NCBI RefSeq assembly: GCF_015905305.1
Contig: NZ_JADZLQ010000004.1
Location: 124,001 to 188,000, forward strand
DNA: 64,000 nt
Direction of reading: 5' to 3'
From: Pinirhizobacter soli
Lineage (GTDB): Bacteria > Pseudomonadota > Gammaproteobacteria > Xanthomonadales > Rhodanobacteraceae
Below the pieces are notes generated by a model, which saw only the letters and a program-made list of their open reading frames with translations, had not been told where the DNA came from and made no database searches. This document shows positions 1-7,959 of the stretch, piece by piece. Both the position numbers and the translations under genes were made by a program. Each line of letters starts with the position of its first letter. Within the stretch, counting starts at the first letter, position 1.

Positions 1-1283
1 AGTGCCGATCCATAACGTGCCGTCGGCGGCCTCCAGCAAGGCATCTACCCTTGCGCCAACGTCCGGCAGGCGTTCGAGCACGGCTTCGGAAGCCACCGAC
101 ATGCGCGCGATCCAGCCATGCATGCCGCCCACCCAGGCGTCGCCGTTGCGGGTGGCCGCCACGGCACTGGCGGCGCGGCGCGGCAGGCCTAACGGCTCGT
201 CGGGCACATGGCTCACCAGGAAGAAGCGTTCCCACCCCGGGCCGACATAGGCCAGGCCGCCATCGCTGAGTGCGCACCAGATGCCGCCTTCGTGATCCTC
301 CAGCAGGCGAACGACGTGGCGGCCGGGAAGCCCGTGGGGGAGGTACGGCCGCGGCGACACCTGGATCGCCTGCCCGCCTGGCTCGATCAATAGCAGGCCG
401 GCACCGGTCAAGGCGATCCAGAGTGTCCCCTGCGAGTCGCGAAGACTGGCCGTTACCTGCCGTCCTTCGGTTCCTTCGACCAACTGCAAATGATCACCAT
501 TGACGACGAACAGGCCCCGCTCGCTGGCAACACGCAGCCCACCGGCATCGATGTCCAGGGCATGGACGGCAGGCGGCGGGCCACCTGGGAACGCAAGCCA
601 TGTCCAGTTGCCCCGGGCATCCAGGCGACCCAGGCCGTGGGTGCCCCCATCCACAGCGCGCCATCGCCATCCACGTGCAGGGCATTGACCTCCCCCGGGC
701 CGGGCGAACGCGTTGCCGGTGGGGAAAAAGCCACCGGCTCCGGCCATCCTCCGTCCGGCCGAAGGCGAAGCAAGCCGCGGTGCCGGGTACCGATCCACAC
801 CTCGCCATCGATACCCACAGCCAGTGCCTGCACGTCGTCGTCGGCCAGGCTGCGCGGTTCTCCTTCCACGTGGCGCCACGTGGTGAAACTGCCATCGGCA
901 TTGCGGCGGCTGAGTCCCGAACCGATGCCGCCCGCCCACACGCGTCCGGCGCGGTCCACCACCAGGGCGTCGAAGCGATTGCCGCCGATGGAACCGGCCA
1001 CATGCGTCTCACGCCGGAAGACGTCGAATTCGACGCCATCGAAACGCGCCAGCCCCGCATCGGAGCCGATCCAGAGAAATCCGGTGGAGTCCTGCACCAG
1101 GGCACGAAGCCTGCGCGAGGGCAAACCGTCGGCCATGGCGAAATGGCGGAATTGCATCTTGTGCCGCATCGCCGCGGCGGCATCGGCGGGTGCAGCGACG
1201 ATGCTTTCGGTCGCCTTCACGCCGGCAAGGCAAAGACAGGCCAGCAGGCCAGCCAGGATCCATCGGGCCACGTGATCATCCAT
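1..1283 (-). pseudogene. Two-component-regulator propeller (Reg_prop) protein, frameshifted, 3' end outside window
   Basis: The 5' part of a sensor-type propeller gene. It starts at an ATG at 1283 with a signal peptide (ARWILAGLLACLCLAGVKA) followed by Reg_prop blades such as GFLWIGSDAGLARFDG and GEVWIGTRHRGLL. Such periplasmic propellers usually precede a histidine kinase or GGDEF domain, which would lie beyond base 1. The frame breaks at a run of five C (644-648; G on the coding strand). The original frame soon leaves propeller sequence and stops at 453. With one extra G the blade reads LWMGGTHGLGRLDARGNW, and translation then stays open to the window edge with more blades (GTLWIALTGAGLLLIEPG, GGIWCALSDGGLAYVG). 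It is therefore a one-base deletion in a homopolymer, either a real mutation or a sequencing error. Confidence 0.8.
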
Positions 1284-1374
1284 GTTCGTTGGGCGCCGCG
1301 CGCAGACTATCATCAGCCCGGATGGACGCGAACCGAACCTTTCCCCAGCGCATGACGAATAAAGGTGCAAGCCC

Positions 1375-2850
1375 ATGCGCCTAGGGCGGCTGTTTGCCAT
1401 GGTGGCGGTCGCGGCGATGGTGCTGCTGTTGCTGCTGATCGCCACACGGGCGATCACGCTGGCACGCGAGGTGGCGGCGTTACCGGCGGCCTGGCAGTGG
1501 GCGATCGGCGTGCTTGTGGTTGCGGGCTTCGCCGCCATCGGCGCCGCCGCGTGGTGGCTGTGGCGCCCGGCGCGTCCGCGCCCTTCGCGCGTCGTGCCTG
1601 ACCGGCCCGCCTTGCAGGCACGCATCGAGGCGCTGGAGTCCGGTGGCGCGGCGGCGCCCGGGGCTCGCGCGGAACTGGCCGAACTCGACCGCAGGCGCGA
1701 AGGCGGACAGGTGCACGTCGCGGTGTTCGGCGATATCTCGATGGGCAAGTCCAGCCTGGTGCGCGCCCTGGTGCCCGGTGCCGATGCCGCCATCGGCGTC
1801 GCCGGCGGCACCACCAGGGATATCCGCCTGCACCAGGGCGAGCGCGATGGCAGCGCCTGGGTGTTGGCCGATGTCCCGGGCAACCGAGAGGCCGGTGGCG
1901 AAGCTTTCGAAGCCAGCGCCCGGGAGGAAGCCCTGCGCGCGCATGCCGTGATCTACGTATGCACCGCCGAACTCACCCGCACCCAGGCAAGCGACGTCGC
2001 CTGGCTTGCCAGCTTCGGCAAACCCACGGTGGTGGCCCTGAACAAGGCGGACGAACGCAACGCCTCGGAACTGAAGCTCGTGCTCGGGCGGTTGCGCACG
2101 CAACTGCGCGACAGCGCCGACGCCGTGGTGCCGACGATAGCCGGCGGCACGGAAGTATTCGTGCGCGAACTGCCCGACGGCCGCAGCGAGCGCGTCGAGC
2201 GCACGCGGCTGCCCGATACGCATGAGCTTGCCAGGGTCCTGGACCGTCTGCTCGGGCGTGGCGTGCAAGCGCTGGAACCGGCGCGAGAGAAAGCCGTCTT
2301 CGCCTCCCTGGACACCCGCCTTACAGCATCCGAGGCGGCCGCCCGCGAGGCCCAGGCCGCGCGCATCGTGGCGCGCTATGCCCGTCGCGCCGTGGTTGGC
2401 GCGATGGCGGCGGTGGCACCGGGCAGCGACCTGGTGATCCAGGGCGTCATTGCCACCGGCATGGTGCGTGCACTGGCCGACCTTTATGGGGTGAGCGCAA
2501 GCCAGGTGCAGGTGGACGACTTCATCCGCCAGGCCCGGCTGACCCTTCGCTCGGGATCGTCCATCGTGCTTGCGGTGGCCGGTAATGCGCTGAAGGCCTT
2601 CCCGGGCCTGGGCACGCTGGGCGGCGGCCTGCTGCATGCGTTTGCCTATGCCCTGATCTTCGACAGCATGGGCAAGGCACTGTCGGCCTCGCTGGCCGAG
2701 CGGCATGCACTGGACCATGACGATGCCAACGAACGGCTCAAGGCATGGCTCGCCGACCGCAATGGCGAGCGGGTGAAGGCACTGGCGGCGATGGCGGCCG
2801 AGGCCCTGCGCGAATCGGCCGGCCCCGGCAGCAGTGTTCAGCCAGGATGA
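1375..2850 (+). CDS. Membrane-anchored GTPase with C-terminal DUF697-like domain
   Basis: A 491-residue P-loop GTPase. Two hydrophobic segments lie in the first 60 residues (MVAVAAMVLLLLLIATRA and WAIGVLVVAGFAAIGAAAWWL). The G domain follows with the Walker A motif GDISMGKSSL (about residue 119), the G3 motif DVPG and the G4 motif NKAD. The C-terminal third is Ala/Val/Gly-rich and hydrophobic (VVGAMAAVAPGSDLVIQGVIATG), like the DUF697 region of YcjF-type proteins. The substrate or process is not known. A related gene without the N-terminal membrane anchor lies at 4778-6031; the two flank the YceI/cytochrome b561 operon. The start codon follows GGTGCAAGCCC, a weak ribosome-binding site. Confidence 0.8.
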   Translation: MRLGRLFAMVAVAAMVLLLLLIATRAITLAREVAALPAAWQWAIGVLVVAGFAAIGAAAWWLWRPARPRPSRVVPDRPALQARIEALESGGAAAPGARAELAELDRRREGGQVHVAVFGDISMGKSSLVRALVPGADAAIGVAGGTTRDIRLHQGERDGSAWVLADVPGNREAGGEAFEASAREEALRAHAVIYVCTAELTRTQASDVAWLASFGKPTVVALNKADERNASELKLVLGRLRTQLRDSADAVVPTIAGGTEVFVRELPDGRSERVERTRLPDTHELARVLDRLLGRGVQALEPAREKAVFASLDTRLTASEAAAREAQAARIVARYARRAVVGAMAAVAPGSDLVIQGVIATGMVRALADLYGVSASQVQVDDFIRQARLTLRSGSSIVLAVAGNALKAFPGLGTLGGGLLHAFAYALIFDSMGKALSASLAERHALDHDDANERLKAWLADRNGERVKALAAMAAEALRESAGPGSSVQPG

Positions 2851-2910
2851 CAATGCGTTCATGAAGCGGTGGGTGGCGGTGCGGTGGGCAGCAAGGGCAC
2901 ACTGGGAGGC

Positions 2911-3540
2911 ATGATCGTTTCCAAGTCCCGTATCGCGATGCTGCTTCCTGCCCTCCTGACGGCAGCTTTCGCCTGCACCGCAACCGCCGCACCCGTGGCG
3001 TACCAGTACGATCCGGTGCACAGCCAGGTGGTCTTCAGCGTCGATCACAATGGCTTCTCGCGCTCGTTCGGACGGTTGCACGTGTCGGGCAAGCTTTCCT
3101 TCGATGCAACCAACTGGAGCGATTCGTCCACTCACGTGGTGATCGATACCGCCGGCGTGGACATGGGCGATGCGAAATGGAACGACGCGGTGCGCGGCAG
3201 CGACCTGTTTGCCGCTTCCCGTTTTCCCACCGCCACGTTCGACAGTACGTCGGTCGAAAAGACCGGTGACGACACGGGCGTGTTGCATGGCCAGCTCACC
3301 TTGCGCGGGGTACGCCTGCCGGTGGATATCCCCTTCCGCCTGAATCGTAACGCGCGCACCATCTACGGCATGCACGACGTGGCGGGCTTCTCGGCGAACT
3401 TCACCCTGGACCGCACCCTCTTCGGCATGAAATCCAATCCCAATTCCATTGGCCGCTCGGTTACCGTGTGGCTTGAGATCGAAGCCATCCGCGGCGACGA
3501 CGCCGGCAGCAAGGAGCCTGACCGTGGCACTGCGCAGTGA
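2911..3540 (+). CDS. YceI family periplasmic protein (first copy)
   Basis: A lipocalin-like YceI-family protein, about 209 residues. The chosen ATG gives a normal Sec signal peptide (MLLPALLTAAFACTATAAP) and lies after GGGAGGC, although that spacing is short; a GTG at 2869 is the longer alternative. The mature protein opens with YQYDPVHSQVVFSVDHNGFS, the typical first strands, and retains the conserved segment LRGVRLPVDIPF. YceI proteins bind isoprenoid-type lipids in an eight-stranded barrel. Its stop overlaps the next gene, a cytochrome b561, and another YceI gene follows. The yceI-yceJ (cytochrome b561) pairing is also found in E. coli. Confidence 0.9.
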   Translation: MIVSKSRIAMLLPALLTAAFACTATAAPVAYQYDPVHSQVVFSVDHNGFSRSFGRLHVSGKLSFDATNWSDSSTHVVIDTAGVDMGDAKWNDAVRGSDLFAASRFPTATFDSTSVEKTGDDTGVLHGQLTLRGVRLPVDIPFRLNRNARTIYGMHDVAGFSANFTLDRTLFGMKSNPNSIGRSVTVWLEIEAIRGDDAGSKEPDRGTAQ

Positions 3541-4102
3541 TGATTCGCGCTGGGGTACCGGCGCACGATTCTTCCATTGGCTGATGGCGCTGGCCATCCT
3601 CGGCAACGGTATTTTCGGACTGTGGATGACTTCGCTGGCGCCGTCGCTGGCGAAGATCAACATCTTCGCACTGCACAAGTCGATCGGCCTGACCGTGCTT
3701 GCCTTGTTCCTGCTGCGCCTGGCCTGGCGCATGGGCGACCGGCGTCCGCCGGACGAACCCGCTCCCGCCTGGCAACGGCTGGCAGCCCACGTGACACACG
3801 GCTTGCTTTACGTGCTGATCGTGGCGATCCCGGTGTCCGGCTGGGTGTTCAACTCGGCCCACGGTTATCCGCTGCAGTGGTTCAAGCTGTTCAACCTGCC
3901 GCCGCTGGTGGCCAAGGACGACCAGCTCATGCACGTGGCCGTACTCGTGCACGAATACCTGTTCTACGCCCTGTTGCTGGTGCTCGTTGCGCATGTCGGC
4001 GCCGCGCTATGGCACCATTTCATCCTGCGCGACAACGTCCTGCGGCGCATGCTGCCCTTCGGACGCCCGCGCAAGGTTCCCCCGTCAGGAGACCCCTCAT
4101 GA
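3524..4102 (+). CDS. Cytochrome b561 family protein (YceJ-like)
   Basis: A di-heme cytochrome b561, about 192 residues, with four membrane segments (FHWLMALAILGNGIFGLWM, IGLTVLALFLLRLAW, GLLYVLIVAIPVSGWVF, YLFYALLLVLVAHVGAALW). The heme-ligand histidines lie in RFFHWLM, ALHKSIG, HVTHG and VAHVGAALWHHF. I chose the GTG at 3524, giving MALRSDDSRWGTGARFFHW, because AAGGAG lies 7 bases upstream and this is where homology to the family begins; it overlaps the 3' end of the first YceI gene. It overlaps the second YceI gene by 4 bases (ATGA), so the three are translationally coupled. Its likely role is inner-membrane quinol-linked electron transfer serving the YceI pair. Confidence 0.92.
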   Translation: MALRSDDSRWGTGARFFHWLMALAILGNGIFGLWMTSLAPSLAKINIFALHKSIGLTVLALFLLRLAWRMGDRRPPDEPAPAWQRLAAHVTHGLLYVLIVAIPVSGWVFNSAHGYPLQWFKLFNLPPLVAKDDQLMHVAVLVHEYLFYALLLVLVAHVGAALWHHFILRDNVLRRMLPFGRPRKVPPSGDPS

Positions 4103-4650
4103 ATCGCACCATCCTTGCCCTCGGCCTTGCATTCGCGCTCGCGCCCCTCACGGGCGTTGCCGCCGACTACAACGTACAGCCAGCCAGCACGCTGGGCTTC
4201 ACCGGCACGTTCCAGGGCGCCACCTTCGACGGCAGTTTCAACAAATTCAACGCAGCAATCAGTTACGACCCGGCGAACCTTGCCGCGTCGAAGTTCGATG
4301 TAACGGTGAACCTGGCCAGCGCCACCACCGGCGACAACGATCGCGACCATGCACTGCCCAGCGCCGATTTCTTCGACACGGCGAAATTCCCGCAGGCCCA
4401 CTTCGTGACCACTAGCTTTGCCAAGGCCGGCAATGGCGTGGTGGCCAACGGCAACCTCACCTTGCATGGGGTAACCAAGCCGGTACAGTTGAAAGTCACC
4501 TTCACGCAGGGCTCGGGTGCAGCCTCGCTGGACGTCGCCACCGTGATCAACCGCCTCGACTTCGGCGTAGGCAGCGGTGAGTACAAGGACACCTCGACCA
4601 TCGGCAATGCGGTGAAGGTGAACGCGCACCTGTTGCTGCAACCGAAGTAA
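4099..4650 (+). CDS. YceI family periplasmic protein (second copy)
   Basis: A 183-residue YceI-family protein with signal peptide MNRTILALGLAFALAPLTGVAA and the conserved pieces HALPSADFFDTAKFPQAHF and GNLTLHGVTKPVQLKVTF. It has an AGGAGA ribosome-binding site and overlaps the upstream cytochrome gene in ATGA. It differs clearly from the YceI at 2911-3540, so this is not a recent duplication. Two YceI proteins around one b561 suggest a small membrane redox or isoprenoid-quinone handling unit; the substrate cannot be told from sequence. Confidence 0.92.
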   Translation: MNRTILALGLAFALAPLTGVAADYNVQPASTLGFTGTFQGATFDGSFNKFNAAISYDPANLAASKFDVTVNLASATTGDNDRDHALPSADFFDTAKFPQAHFVTTSFAKAGNGVVANGNLTLHGVTKPVQLKVTFTQGSGAASLDVATVINRLDFGVGSGEYKDTSTIGNAVKVNAHLLLQPK

Positions 4651-4738
4651 AGCCGCCCACGTGGACCTGCGTTCGGTCTGGCGGCGGTGGCGCCGGTTGG
4701 GCCACTCCCCAGCGACCGACCCAGCTGTCGCCGATGCC

Positions 4739-4765
4739 GGGATCAGAGTGAATACTCTGACCCCC
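4739..4765. repeat. GGG-TCAGAGT palindromic repeat
   Basis: An inverted repeat TCAGAGT-GAAT-ACTCTGA (4743-4760) flanked by G-rich and C-rich sides, between the second YceI gene and the GTPase gene. A related palindrome lies at 32873-32898. Short palindromes with a GGGGTCAGA core are common dispersed repeats in gammaproteobacteria, often near REP-associated (Y1) transposases; none is present here. Its position makes the longer GTG start (4661) of the next gene unlikely, because that start would translate through the repeat. Confidence 0.6.
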
Positions 4766-4777
4766 AACCATGACGGC

Positions 4778-6031
4778 ATGGCGCGATCGCTGCAGGAATT
4801 GCTCGACGATCCAGGCATTCCACCGGCAGTGAGGCAGGAGCTTGCTGCCGATTTCGCGCGCGTCGCCTCGATGCTCGACAAGCTGCAACGCGACGAATTG
4901 CACGTGGCGGTGTTCGGCCGCGTCTCGGCGGGAAAATCCGCGCTGGGCAACGCCCTCCTGGGCCGCCAGGCCTTCGAAGTGGGTGTGCTCCATGGCACTA
5001 CGACCGAAGCCGAGCCAGCCCGGCTGGATGAAGCAGCCAGTGGCGGTTTGGTGCTGATCGACACACCAGGCATCAACGAGCTCGGTGGCGAAGCACGTGA
5101 AGCACTCGCAGTGGACGTGGCCCAGGTGAGCGACCTGGTGGTGTACGTGGCCGATGGCGACCTCACCCGTGACGAACTCGATGCCTTGCGCGCGTTGTCG
5201 GCCACCCAGCGTCCCGTGCTGTTGGCGTTGAACAAGGCCGATCGCTATGCCCCGGCCGAGCGCGAGGAATTGCTTGCGCACCTGCGTTCCCGTACGGCGG
5301 GCATGGTGCGGCCCGAAGACGTCATCGCCGTCTGTGCGCTACCCGCACCGCTGCGGGTGATGACGGCTTCAAGCCTTGAATCGACCGTGCCCCAACCGCC
5401 GGACGTCGACGCCCTTCGTACCCGCCTGCTGGATATCGCCCGACGCGACGGCAAGGCGCTCAACGCGATCAACGCGGGCCTGTTCGCCGGCCGCCTGGTC
5501 GACCAGGTGGGCCAGCGCATCGCCGCCAGCCGCCGCGAGCTGGCCAGCCGCGTCATTCGCCAGTACTGCCTGGCCAAGGGCGTCGCGGTGGCGCTCAACC
5601 CCATTCCCGTGGCGGACCTCCTGGCCGCGGCGGGCCTGGACGCGGCCATGGTGGTGCAGCTTTCGCGCGTCTACGGCATGCCGCTGACGCGGGCCGAATC
5701 CGGCCGGCTGGTGGCCACCGTGTCGGCGCAGCTGATCGCCCTGATGGGCGCGATCTGGGGCATGCAGCTGGCGGCCTCGGCGCTGAAAGGATTGAGTGGC
5801 GGGTTATCCGTAGTAGTCACCGGCGCCGCCCAGGGCGCACTGGCCTGGTATGCCACCGTATTGATCGGCCGCGCCGCCGAACGGTACCTGGTGGCAGGAA
5901 AATCCTGGGGCGAACACGGCCCCAAGCGCGCCGTCGCCGAGGTGGTGGCAGGCCTGGACCGCGATTCCATCCTGCGCGAGGCCCGCGAAGAAATCCTCCG
6001 CCGCCTCCGCCGCGACCCCGCACTACCCTAA
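4778..6031 (+). CDS. GTPase with C-terminal DUF697-like domain (second copy)
   Basis: A 417-residue GTPase: Walker A GRVSAGKSAL, G3 DTPGINE and G4 NKAD, then a hydrophobic DUF697-like region (ALNPIPVADLLAAAGLDAAM, IALMGAIWGMQLAASALKGL). I chose the ATG at 4778 (MARSLQELLDDPG) because the longer GTG start at 4661 would include a palindromic repeat and gives unconvincing N-terminal sequence. It shares its domain order and several C-terminal segments with the GTPase at 1375-2850 but lacks the N-terminal membrane segments. A dynamin-like or Era-like membrane role is possible but not shown. Confidence 0.8.
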   Translation: MARSLQELLDDPGIPPAVRQELAADFARVASMLDKLQRDELHVAVFGRVSAGKSALGNALLGRQAFEVGVLHGTTTEAEPARLDEAASGGLVLIDTPGINELGGEAREALAVDVAQVSDLVVYVADGDLTRDELDALRALSATQRPVLLALNKADRYAPAEREELLAHLRSRTAGMVRPEDVIAVCALPAPLRVMTASSLESTVPQPPDVDALRTRLLDIARRDGKALNAINAGLFAGRLVDQVGQRIAASRRELASRVIRQYCLAKGVAVALNPIPVADLLAAAGLDAAMVVQLSRVYGMPLTRAESGRLVATVSAQLIALMGAIWGMQLAASALKGLSGGLSVVVTGAAQGALAWYATVLIGRAAERYLVAGKSWGEHGPKRAVAEVVAGLDRDSILREAREEILRRLRRDPALP

Positions 6032-6098
6032 CCCTCCTCCGCCACTCCATTCCGCTCCGTTCTCCCCATTCCCTTCCCGCGGCCCACCGTGACGGTTC

Positions 6099-6189
6099 GG
6101 GGAGCCGGCGGGGATCGTTTTCAGAACGCTTCCGCAGGGAGGCAAAGCCGACCGAGGACTTAGTGAAGAAAACGATCCCCGCCGGCTCC
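6099..6189 (+). repeat. Long-hairpin repeat, copy 1
   Basis: A 22-bp perfect stem (6101-6122 with 6168-6189; GGAGCCGGCGGGGATC at its base) encloses a 45-nt loop (6123-6167) containing CTTCCGCAGGGAGGC and GAGGACTTAGTGA. The same loop recurs at 14364-14408 (inverted) and in the copy at 14571-14751, while the arms differ but remain complementary. It lies between the GTPase gene and the minus-strand gene ending at 6222, so it could also end transcription from either side, although no T-run follows. Confidence 0.85.
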
Positions 6190-6221
6190 TCCCCCGCACG
6201 CCTCACGCCGCCGGCTTAAGG

Positions 6222-6452
6222 CTAACGCTGCAGAAAGTGGCGCAGGGTCGATTCGTCGAAGGGCCAGTCCATCTCGCGGCCGTCGCGACAGTCGCGCAGC
6301 ACAGGCACGCGGGAGCCATAGGCCTCTTCAAGCACCGGATCGTCATCCACCCAGGCACTATCGAAGTCCGGTGCCCGTACCGCCGCCATCAGGGCCAGGG
6401 CCTGGTCGCAAAGTTTGCAGTAATCCCGCTGGTAGAGGACGAAATCTGTCAT
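6222..6452 (-). CDS. Thioredoxin-like DUF836 (glutaredoxin family) protein
   Basis: A 76-residue thioredoxin-fold protein. Near the N-terminus it has the redox motif YCKLC (CxxC) after a first strand FVLYQRD, and the cis-proline segment SRVPVLRD, which together fit the DUF836/glutaredoxin-like family. The whole small domain is present. It is transcribed away from sdaA, with only 41 bases between the two starts. Likely cytoplasmic; no partner is evident. Confidence 0.85.
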   Translation of the reverse strand: MTDFVLYQRDYCKLCDQALALMAAVRAPDFDSAWVDDDPVLEEAYGSRVPVLRDCRDGREMDWPFDESTLRHFLQR

Positions 6453-6493
6453 GCGCGTAGAATAACGTCCTTCCCCGCCCCAGTTGCTTCCCC

Positions 6494-7876
6494 ATGGCAG
6501 TCAGCGTCTTCGACCTCTTCAAGATCGGCATCGGACCGTCTTCGTCCCATACCGTCGGCCCCATGCGCGCCGCCGCGCGCTTTTGCGAGCACTGGCTGGC
6601 CGAAAAGGGCGTGCTCGACCGCGTCACGCGCGTGCGCTGCGAGCTCTACGGATCGCTGGCCATGACCGGCCGCGGCCATGGCACCGACAAGGCGGTGCTG
6701 CTGGGCATCGAAGGGCAATGGCCCGACTCGGTCGACCCCGACCAGATCGACGCCACGCTTGCCCGCATCCGTAAAAGCAAACGGATCAACGTGCTGGGGC
6801 GGCACGAGATCGACTTTGACGAAAAATCCGACCTGGTGTTCAACAAGCGCCAGAAGCTGCCCTTCCACACCAACGGCATGCGCTACAGCGCGTACGACGC
6901 CCAAGGCAACGAAGTGGCCACGCGCGATTATTACTCCGTCGGCGGCGGCTTCGTGGTCAATCACGACGAGGCCGCCGAAGACCGCATCGTGGCCGATACC
7001 TCCGAGCAGCCGTACCCCTTTTCCAGTGGCGATCAACTGCTGGCGTTGTGCGAGGCGAACAAGCTCACCATCGCCCAGCTGATGATGGCCAACGAGAAAA
7101 TCTGGCGCAGCGAGGCGGAGATCCGAGAGGGCCTGCTCACGCTGTGGACGGCCATGCAGGACTGCGTCAACCGCGGCCTGCGCTCGCCCGGCGTGCTTCC
7201 CGGCGGCCTGAAGGTGGTGCGCCGTGCGCCGCGCATGGCGGCAGAACTGCGCGACCGCCCGGAAGCTGCGCTGAAGGATCCGCTGAGCATCCTTGACTGG
7301 GTGAACCTCTATGCCCTGGCGGTGAATGAGGAAAACGCCGCCGGCGGCCGCGTGGTCACCGCGCCCACCAATGGCGCGGCCGGCATCGTGCCGGCGGTGC
7401 TGCACTACTACGACCGCTTCTGCCCCAGCCACGACACCGACGGGGTGCTCAATTTCCTGCTGACGGCCGGAGCCATCGGTATTCTTTATAAGGAAAACGC
7501 CTCGATTTCCGGCGCCGAGGTCGGCTGCCAGGGCGAAGTGGGCGTGGCCTGCTCGATGGCCGCCGGCGGCCTTACCGCGGCGCTGGGCGGTAACATTTTC
7601 CAGGTCGAGAACGCCGCCGAGATCGGCATGGAACACAACCTGGGCCTGACCTGCGACCCGATCGGCGGCCTGGTGCAAATTCCCTGCATCGAGCGTAACG
7701 CGATGGGCGCGGTCAAGGCCATCAACGCCAGCCGCATGGCCATGAAGAGCGACGGCAAGCACCGCGTATCGCTGGACAAGGTGATCGCCACCATGCGCGA
7801 CACCGGCCGCGACATGAAGGATAAATACAAGGAAACCTCGCGCGGCGGCCTGGCGGTCAACGTCATCGAGTGCTGA
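6494..7876 (+). CDS. sdaA: L-serine ammonia-lyase, iron-sulfur type
   Basis: Converts L-serine to pyruvate and ammonia. The protein has 460 residues, the full length of the single-chain enzymes. It opens with [19 protein letters not shown], the signature of the N-terminal beta domain. Cysteines expected to hold the [4Fe-4S] cluster lie in [16 protein letters not shown] and [25 protein letters not shown] hexamer at 6458-6463 is a plausible -10 element. The next gene is an amino-acid permease, which may supply the substrate; the two are 83 bases apart and may be co-transcribed. Confidence 0.97.
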   Translation: MAVSVFDLFKIGIGPSSSHTVGPMRAAARFCEHWLAEKGVLDRVTRVRCELYGSLAMTGRGHGTDKAVLLGIEGQWPDSVDPDQIDATLARIRKSKRINVLGRHEIDFDEKSDLVFNKRQKLPFHTNGMRYSAYDAQGNEVATRDYYSVGGGFVVNHDEAAEDRIVADTSEQPYPFSSGDQLLALCEANKLTIAQLMMANEKIWRSEAEIREGLLTLWTAMQDCVNRGLRSPGVLPGGLKVVRRAPRMAAELRDRPEAALKDPLSILDWVNLYALAVNEENAAGGRVVTAPTNGAAGIVPAVLHYYDRFCPSHDTDGVLNFLLTAGAIGILYKENASISGAEVGCQGEVGVACSMAAGGLTAALGGNIFQVENAAEIGMEHNLGLTCDPIGGLVQIPCIERNAMGAVKAINASRMAMKSDGKHRVSLDKVIATMRDTGRDMKDKYKETSRGGLAVNVIEC

Positions 7877-7959
7877 TCCCCCCGGCGGTCCGGTCCTGAC
7901 ATCGGGACCGGGTCCTGTCATGATCCCGGCCTTGTGCGTCCACCCCGCAAGGAATCTCG

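Noticed and set aside
1480-3732. A 750-codon minus-strand reading frame across the first GTPase and YceI genes
   Set aside because: It is antisense to two well-supported genes, has no signature motif and skewed composition; an artefact of high GC.
4661-4777. N-terminal extension of the second GTPase from a GTG at 4661
   Set aside because: It would translate through a palindromic repeat and has unlike-family composition; the ATG at 4778 is more natural.
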